The notes beneath the pieces were generated by a model. It saw nothing but the letters and a program-made list of their open reading frames with translations, was not told the origin of the DNA and did no database searches. This document shows, in pieces, positions 6,716 through 10,562 of a stretch of 10,562 nt of DNA. How positions within the stretch are numbered: the first letter of the stretch is position 1; each line of letters starts with the position of its first letter. The position numbers and the translations under genes were made by a program. Source of the stretch: JAADHY01 sp964428935 (lineage in GTDB: Bacteria; Planctomycetota; Planctomycetia; Planctomycetales; Planctomycetaceae). The stretch is taken from the NCBI GenBank assembly GCA_964428935.1, contig CAYSAG010000178.1:1-10562 (forward strand), written 5' to 3'.

Positions 6716-6750
6716 CCGACCGGCGGCACCGAACGCGTGCAGGCGGTCGG
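6716..6750 (+). other. Two-tier hairpin between pcm and mdh
   Basis: CCGACCG (6716-6722) pairs perfectly with CGGTCGG (6744-6750). Inside, GCAC (6726-6729) pairs with GTGC (6737-6740), separated from the outer stem by a symmetric three-by-three internal loop. It starts 18 bases after the pcm stop and ends about 93 bases before mdh. No T tract follows, so it is either a terminator of the non-T type, an mRNA-end stabiliser for pcm, or a leader structure of mdh. Confidence 0.35.
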
Positions 6751-6830
6751 TTGCCGCGCCTCAAACAAGTCGTTACAAGTGGGCCGTGGTCGGTCCAAGC
6801 GGCTCGCAAACCGAGAACCGTTCATCGAAG

Positions 6831-6836
6831 AGGGAG
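6831..6836 (+). promoter_or_regulatory. Ribosome binding site of mdh
   Basis: AGGGAG lies seven bases before ATG 6844. The frame is open back to 6751, but this site and the start of the Rossmann strand (IRVAVTGAAGQIG) right after the ATG place the start at 6844. Another ATG at 6839 is out of frame. Confidence 0.7.
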
Positions 6837-6843
6837 TGATGCC

Positions 6844-7833
6844 ATGAAACCGCCGATTCGTGTTGCCGTGACGGGTGCTGCCGGTCAAATCGGGTACGCG
6901 CTGGTGTTTCGACTCGCCTCCGGCGAAGTGTTTGGTCCAGACCAGCCGGTCATCTTGCAGCTGATCGAACTGCCCGACGTCCTTCCCAAGCTGGACGGCG
7001 TGCACATGGAGCTGGACGACTGCGCCTTCCCCACTCTGGCCGACGTGGTCAAGGTCGACAGCGACCACCTGGAAGACGGATTCGCCGACGCCAATTGGAT
7101 TCTGCTGGTGGGCAGCGTGCCCCGAAAAGCGGGAATGGAGCGGAGCGACCTGATTCGAGTGAATGGCCCCATTTTCGTCGACGCGGGCAAAGCCATTCAG
7201 GCGGCCGCTGCGAAAGACGTTCGAATTCTGGTCGTCGGAAACCCCTGCAACACGAACTGTCTGATTGCCATGAACAACGCACCGGACGTGCCGCGGGACC
7301 GGTGGTTTGCCATGACTCGGCTCGACCAGAACCGAGCCATGGCTCAGCTGGCGAAAAAGGCGGGCCGGCCTGTTTCATCGGTCAAGAAGGTCGCCGTCTG
7401 GGGCAACCACTCCACGACGCAGTTCCCAGACTTCTACCACGCCACGATCGACGGCCAACCGGCAACCGAGGTCATTCAGGACGAGGAGTGGCTGAAGACC
7501 GAGTTCCTGACGACGGTGCAGAAACGCGGTGCGGAGGTCATTAAAGCCCGAGGCGCTTCCAGCGCTGCTTCGGCTGCGAACGCGGCCATCGACAGCATCA
7601 AGAGCCTGATTACACCCACTCCGGCCGACGACTGGTTCAGCGCGGCCGTCTGCAGCGACGGCAGCTACGGCGTCGACGAAGGCCTCATTTCCAGCTTCCC
7701 GCTGACGAGCGACGGGCAGAGCTGGAAAATCGTCCAAGGAATCGAGCACAACGACTTCGCGAAAGAGAAAATCGCCGCGTCGGTCGAGGAGCTGAAGAAA
7801 GAACGCGACACCGTCCGCGACCTGCTCCCGTAG
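6844..7833 (+). CDS. mdh: NAD-dependent malate dehydrogenase (type 2, cytosolic-like)
   Basis: This cytosolic TCA-cycle enzyme oxidises malate to oxaloacetate with NAD. The 329 residues match the type-2 family (about 325-333). The nucleotide-binding loop is GAAGQIGY (11-18). Glu42 in LIELP, at the end of the second strand, favours NAD over NADP. The mobile substrate loop VPRKAGMER (92-100) carries both substrate arginines, NPCNTN (133-138) follows, then the catalytic pair Asp161 in TRLDQNRA and His189 in WGNHS. The usual family motif is LDHNRA; Gln162 here replaces the non-catalytic histidine. The overall pattern is MDH rather than lactate dehydrogenase, including Arg94 and the cytosolic-type WGNHSTTQFPD. 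It has its own leader of 145 bases after pcm with a hairpin, so it may be separately controlled. It converges with the glycoside hydrolase gene. Confidence 0.97.
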   Translation: MKPPIRVAVTGAAGQIGYALVFRLASGEVFGPDQPVILQLIELPDVLPKLDGVHMELDDCAFPTLADVVKVDSDHLEDGFADANWILLVGSVPRKAGMERSDLIRVNGPIFVDAGKAIQAAAAKDVRILVVGNPCNTNCLIAMNNAPDVPRDRWFAMTRLDQNRAMAQLAKKAGRPVSSVKKVAVWGNHSTTQFPDFYHATIDGQPATEVIQDEEWLKTEFLTTVQKRGAEVIKARGASSAASAANAAIDSIKSLITPTPADDWFSAAVCSDGSYGVDEGLISSFPLTSDGQSWKIVQGIEHNDFAKEKIAASVEELKKERDTVRDLLP

Positions 7834-7978
7834 ACTCGGCGAGAAACGGACGCTGTCAACCACGGGAAGCGCTGCAAGCGACCGGTTCGGTTCGCGCGGA
7901 GCGGCCGCGAGGCCGGCGGAGGTCTGCCGCGAGGTGGCGGTCCCCACGAACCGGGAACGAATCACGCACCCGGGCGGA

Positions 7979-8008
7979 ACGGCGCGGGCTCGCGCAAGGC
8001 AGCGCCGT
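7979..8008 (-). terminator. Hairpin just after the glycoside hydrolase stop, possible terminator
   Basis: ACGGCGC (7979-7985) and GCGCCGT (8002-8008) form a perfect seven-base-pair stem with a 16-base loop. On the minus strand it begins three bases after the hydrolase stop codon. It lies in the gap between convergent genes (7834-8011), where a bidirectional terminator would be expected. Neither side has a T run, so evidence rests on position and stem only. A second inverted repeat, CCGGTTCG (7882-7889) with CGAACCGG (7947-7954), lies in the same gap with a 57-base spacer. Confidence 0.35.
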
Positions 8009-8011
8009 GTC

Positions 8012-10562
8012 TCAAGGCCGGTGCGCCGACTCCCCTGCCTGACCTCGTGGCGTCTGCTCTGCAGCGAGCAACGCCGCCAGCGAGTCCACGTCGCTCGGCC
8101 GGCCGACCAAGTACACCGGTTCGTCGCCGAACGCCTCCAGCCCCTCCAGTCGGTTCCCCATCATTCCGTAAACCGTCAACCGCTTGACGAGTTGTCGGGC
8201 CTTGGGGCTGAGCGGCATGGACTCACCGTCTGTCCACGCGACCAACAGCTTGTCGCTAGGTCGAGTGAAGCTGTAGACGAACAGCGGCCCCGTCTCGCTC
8301 ACCGGCTTGCCCGGCCCCGTTCCGGGACGAAGGAGCCAAGCCATTGCGTTGGCCGCCACGAAAAACTTGTGGGGACGCGGACCGTAGTCGAACAGCATGT
8401 CGAAATGCACGGCGTTGCGTTTGACGTTCATGCCGATTGGCCAAGTTCGCTGGTGAAAGAAAACTTTCGAGACGCCGTGACTGAACAGCACCGTCAGGTA
8501 CTTGACGTTGTACGCGGTTGCCGTGCGCTCGTCGCCATTTGACAGGTAGTGGTTGAACCCCGCGTGCCGGAAATTGGGAAAGTCGTTCGAGTACTTGCCG
8601 TACTCCGTGAACCAGACGTCGCGCCGCAGACCGTGCTTCTTGAGGAACTCTTGAATGGCCTGCACGTGACGAAGAAACCGACGAGTGCTGTTGTACAACG
8701 CGTAGACGTGCTCGCTGAGCAGGTCCGCCGCACGGGTGGCTTCGACGTTCCCGCGTTCGTCGTCTCCGTAGTAGACCAAGCCGCAGCGCATGACTTGCTG
8801 CCCTTCGCCGACCCTGGCCGCCTCTTCTTTGACAACGCGCAGGAATTCGCCGTACTTCTCCGACACGGACCACTCGCGAGTCTTTCCACGGTACGGCTCA
8901 TTCAGCACTTCCCACACGTTCGTCCGACCGTGGTAGCGCTGAATGCAGCGTCGCACGTAGCGGCGGTAGTCGTCCATGGACCGGGGCAGGTACCACAGGT
9001 CCTCGAAGGCGTCGCCGAGCCGCTTGCCACGAGCGGACGGTGGTCCGGAACTGGCCCAACCGGCCGACGGGTCGGGAAGAACCGCCAAGACGTGCAGTCC
9101 GAATCGCTCGGCTCGCTTGAAAAACAAGTCCGGTCCGTCGAACCGCCACTGCCCCTCTTGAGGCTCGACGTTGTCCCACTTCAGCGACCAGTCCCGAACC
9201 CAGTACACGCCCGCGTCTTGGGCCAGTCGCTGGAGCAGGTCGGAGTAGTACGGGTGGTTGGTGCCAAAGCGAGCTTCCCGACCTCCGTACGTCTTCGCGT
9301 ACGGGTAAATGACGACGAAAGGTACCTCGACCCGGCGGTCGACTCCCCGCACCCGTGCGGTCAAGCGGTAGTAGCCGTTGACTCGAATGGGTAGCTCCAG
9401 CCGACGCAGCGGCCGCGAGCGGTCGAGCACGCGGACGGCTCGGTACACCGTCCGGCCGCGGTAGTCCTCCACGGCCAGTTCGAGCGTTGCCTTCGGAACG
9501 TCCCGTGCAAAGGCGGATTCGACCTCGAAGACGACCGGTTCGCCCTTGTAGTAGATTCCTCCAGGACGCTTCGCGACAACGGCCACCGAAACGGGCTGAC
9601 CAGGTTCGTACGGCGTGGCCTCGCCCCCACGCTCCACCTGCACCGCGTCGACCCACACCGTCCCCGGCTCGCCGCCGTGAGCCTGAATCTGCGGAAAGCC
9701 GAACAAGTCCTTTGCCGAAAAGCTCAGCGTGTACCGACACCACTGCCCGGTCACCGTCACCTTCTTGACGACGCGTTCGCCGGTCATGAACAACACGCCC
9801 AGCTCAACCGGAACGGAAGGCGGGTCGGCTTTCAAGTACGCGGAGAAGGTGTAGCGTGCGTCCTTCTCGAACCGCAACCAACCGTTCAGAGCGAACGGGA
9901 CGTCGGCGTGCACCACCCGCCGGGCCTTCGGGTAGTCGCTGTAGCCGACCGGCAGGCGGTCGAGCGCCAGGTCAATGCGAGCGGCTCGCCGCCCGTGACA
10001 GGCGTGCTCCCCGTCGACTTGGACCACGTTGTAGTCGAAGTTCTCGGTGCCCCAGCCACTCAGGCCAACTTCGAAGCTGCCGTTCGGAACCAAGTTCTTC
10101 GTCGTTGCCGGTTTCGTCGTGCGCTCGAGTTGCCGCCGGACCGGATTGACCTCAATGGGACTCAGCGAAGTCTCACGCACTTGCACGTCCGCGACTTCGA
10201 GAACACCAGGCGACTCGAAAAAAATTTCGAACCGCGTCTTCTGGCAGTCGAAATTGGGCGTGACCACCAGCTCGACCCGGCTCCACTGCTCCGTAACAGG
10301 CACAGCTCGCCGAACGACCGTCGCCCACGGTTGTGTTCGCATGACCGCCACTTCAGCGTTAGCCGCAGACATGCGGTGCTTGCGGACCCAAAACGTAATG
10401 AGCAACTTCCGACCACGCCGACACCGCACGGTTCCGTCTTGCGAAAGAATGACCCACGCCGAGGAAGCCTCCTCCGGGAACTTCGTGCACTCAATGCGGA
10501 CCGCCCTCGTGCCCTTCGGGCCGGCGGTCACCTCCCAACGTCCCTCGACTCCTTTGCCGGTG
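8012..10562 (-). CDS. Multidomain glycoside hydrolase, clan GH-A barrel with beta-sandwich modules (N terminus outside window)
   Basis: The frame is open to the right edge. At least 849 residues are visible, and the GTG at 10531 is probably internal because it falls inside a domain. From the N side there is a partial beta-sandwich (to about 10170), then a second opening with PNGSFEVGLSGWG and closing TVWVDAVQVERG (about 10090-9600), both like carbohydrate-binding modules. An Ig-like stretch follows (about 9590-9310). The TIM barrel (about 9300-8260) has YWVRDWSLKWDNVEPQEGQW, WEVLNEP with the acid/base Glu at 8897-8899, and WFTEYG with the nucleophile Glu at 8603-8605, 98 residues apart. Both are right for a retaining clan GH-A enzyme (GH5/GH39-like; family not assignable by eye). 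A small C-terminal beta domain ends in DEPVYLVG. It is probably secreted, but the signal peptide is out of view. The polysaccharide substrate is unknown. Confidence 0.82.
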   Translation of the reverse strand, partial: TGKGVEGRWEVTAGPKGTRAVRIECTKFPEEASSAWVILSQDGTVRCRRGRKLLITFWVRKHRMSAANAEVAVMRTQPWATVVRRAVPVTEQWSRVELVVTPNFDCQKTRFEIFFESPGVLEVADVQVRETSLSPIEVNPVRRQLERTTKPATTKNLVPNGSFEVGLSGWGTENFDYNVVQVDGEHACHGRRAARIDLALDRLPVGYSDYPKARRVVHADVPFALNGWLRFEKDARYTFSAYLKADPPSVPVELGVLFMTGERVVKKVTVTGQWCRYTLSFSAKDLFGFPQIQAHGGEPGTVWVDAVQVERGGEATPYEPGQPVSVAVVAKRPGGIYYKGEPVVFEVESAFARDVPKATLELAVEDYRGRTVYRAVRVLDRSRPLRRLELPIRVNGYYRLTARVRGVDRRVEVPFVVIYPYAKTYGGREARFGTNHPYYSDLLQRLAQDAGVYWVRDWSLKWDNVEPQEGQWRFDGPDLFFKRAERFGLHVLAVLPDPSAGWASSGPPSARGKRLGDAFEDLWYLPRSMDDYRRYVRRCIQRYHGRTNVWEVLNEPYRGKTREWSVSEKYGEFLRVVKEEAARVGEGQQVMRCGLVYYGDDERGNVEATRAADLLSEHVYALYNSTRRFLRHVQAIQEFLKKHGLRRDVWFTEYGKYSNDFPNFRHAGFNHYLSNGDERTATAYNVKYLTVLFSHGVSKVFFHQRTWPIGMNVKRNAVHFDMLFDYGPRPHKFFVAANAMAWLLRPGTGPGKPVSETGPLFVYSFTRPSDKLLVAWTDGESMPLSPKARQLVKRLTVYGMMGNRLEGLEAFGDEPVYLVGRPSDVDSLAALLAAEQTPRGQAGESAHRP

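Noticed and set aside
7882..7954. Inverted repeat CCGGTTCG / CGAACCGG with a 57-base spacer between mdh and the hydrolase gene
   Set aside because: Eight bases with a long spacer is close to chance in GC-rich sequence and no T run follows. The hairpin at 7979-8008 is a better terminator candidate.
7934..9394. Plus-strand open frames opposite the glycoside hydrolase
   Set aside because: The minus strand carries a continuous 849-codon frame with catalytic motifs, so the plus-strand frames are shadows.
1..10562. Defence, mobile, CRISPR or secondary-metabolite system
   Set aside because: No repeat array, transposase, integrase, toxin-antitoxin pair, restriction gene or biosynthetic enzyme was seen. 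The helicase has standard UvrD/PcrA/Rep motifs without a nuclease fusion, so it is not evidence for a defence system.

Overview
The window is about 10.5 kb of GC-rich bacterial chromosome, densely packed with genes. Seven genes lie on the plus strand and one large gene enters from the right edge on the minus strand. No tRNA, rRNA, CRISPR array, insertion sequence, integrase or phage gene is visible, and no stretch over 300 bases lacks a gene. Most gene content is housekeeping. A Ser/Thr kinase with an HRDICPRN loop, a type-2 cytosolic-like malate dehydrogenase, a degenerate RPG-type histidine-phosphatase protein and a large modular glycoside hydrolase together suggest a planctomycete (Planctomycetota). 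This placement is inferred from gene style; no rRNA or marker phylogeny supports it.

Left block (1-1918): the 3' end of ribulose-phosphate 3-epimerase (rpe), then a 203-residue protein of the histidine phosphatase fold that has lost almost all its catalytic residues, then accD (acetyl-CoA carboxylase carboxyltransferase beta). A hairpin followed by a T-rich stretch (about 2005-2050) probably ends this block.

Middle block (2117-6698): a soluble Hanks-type Ser/Thr kinase with a basic, proline-rich tail, followed after 17 bases by a UvrD/PcrA/Rep superfamily-1 helicase. Then, after 68 bases, comes a protein-isoaspartate methyltransferase carrying an N-terminal signal peptide and an extra C-terminal beta-sandwich domain. 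The spacing allows co-transcription, so kinase signalling, DNA unwinding or repair and protein repair may share a transcript; this is inference.

Right block (6844-10562): NAD-dependent malate dehydrogenase (mdh), preceded by a two-tier hairpin in its leader. A convergent minus-strand gene follows, encoding a multidomain glycoside hydrolase: carbohydrate-binding-like beta-sandwiches, an Ig-like segment, a clan GH-A TIM barrel with both catalytic glutamates, and a C-terminal beta domain. Its N terminus lies beyond the window.

The best leads are single-gene oddities rather than a multi-gene system: the catalytically stripped histidine phosphatase, the probably exported isoaspartate methyltransferase fused to a beta-sandwich with a calcium-loop-like motif, and the kinase whose catalytic-loop lysine is cysteine. 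I did not find a convincing new defence, mobile or biosynthetic system.
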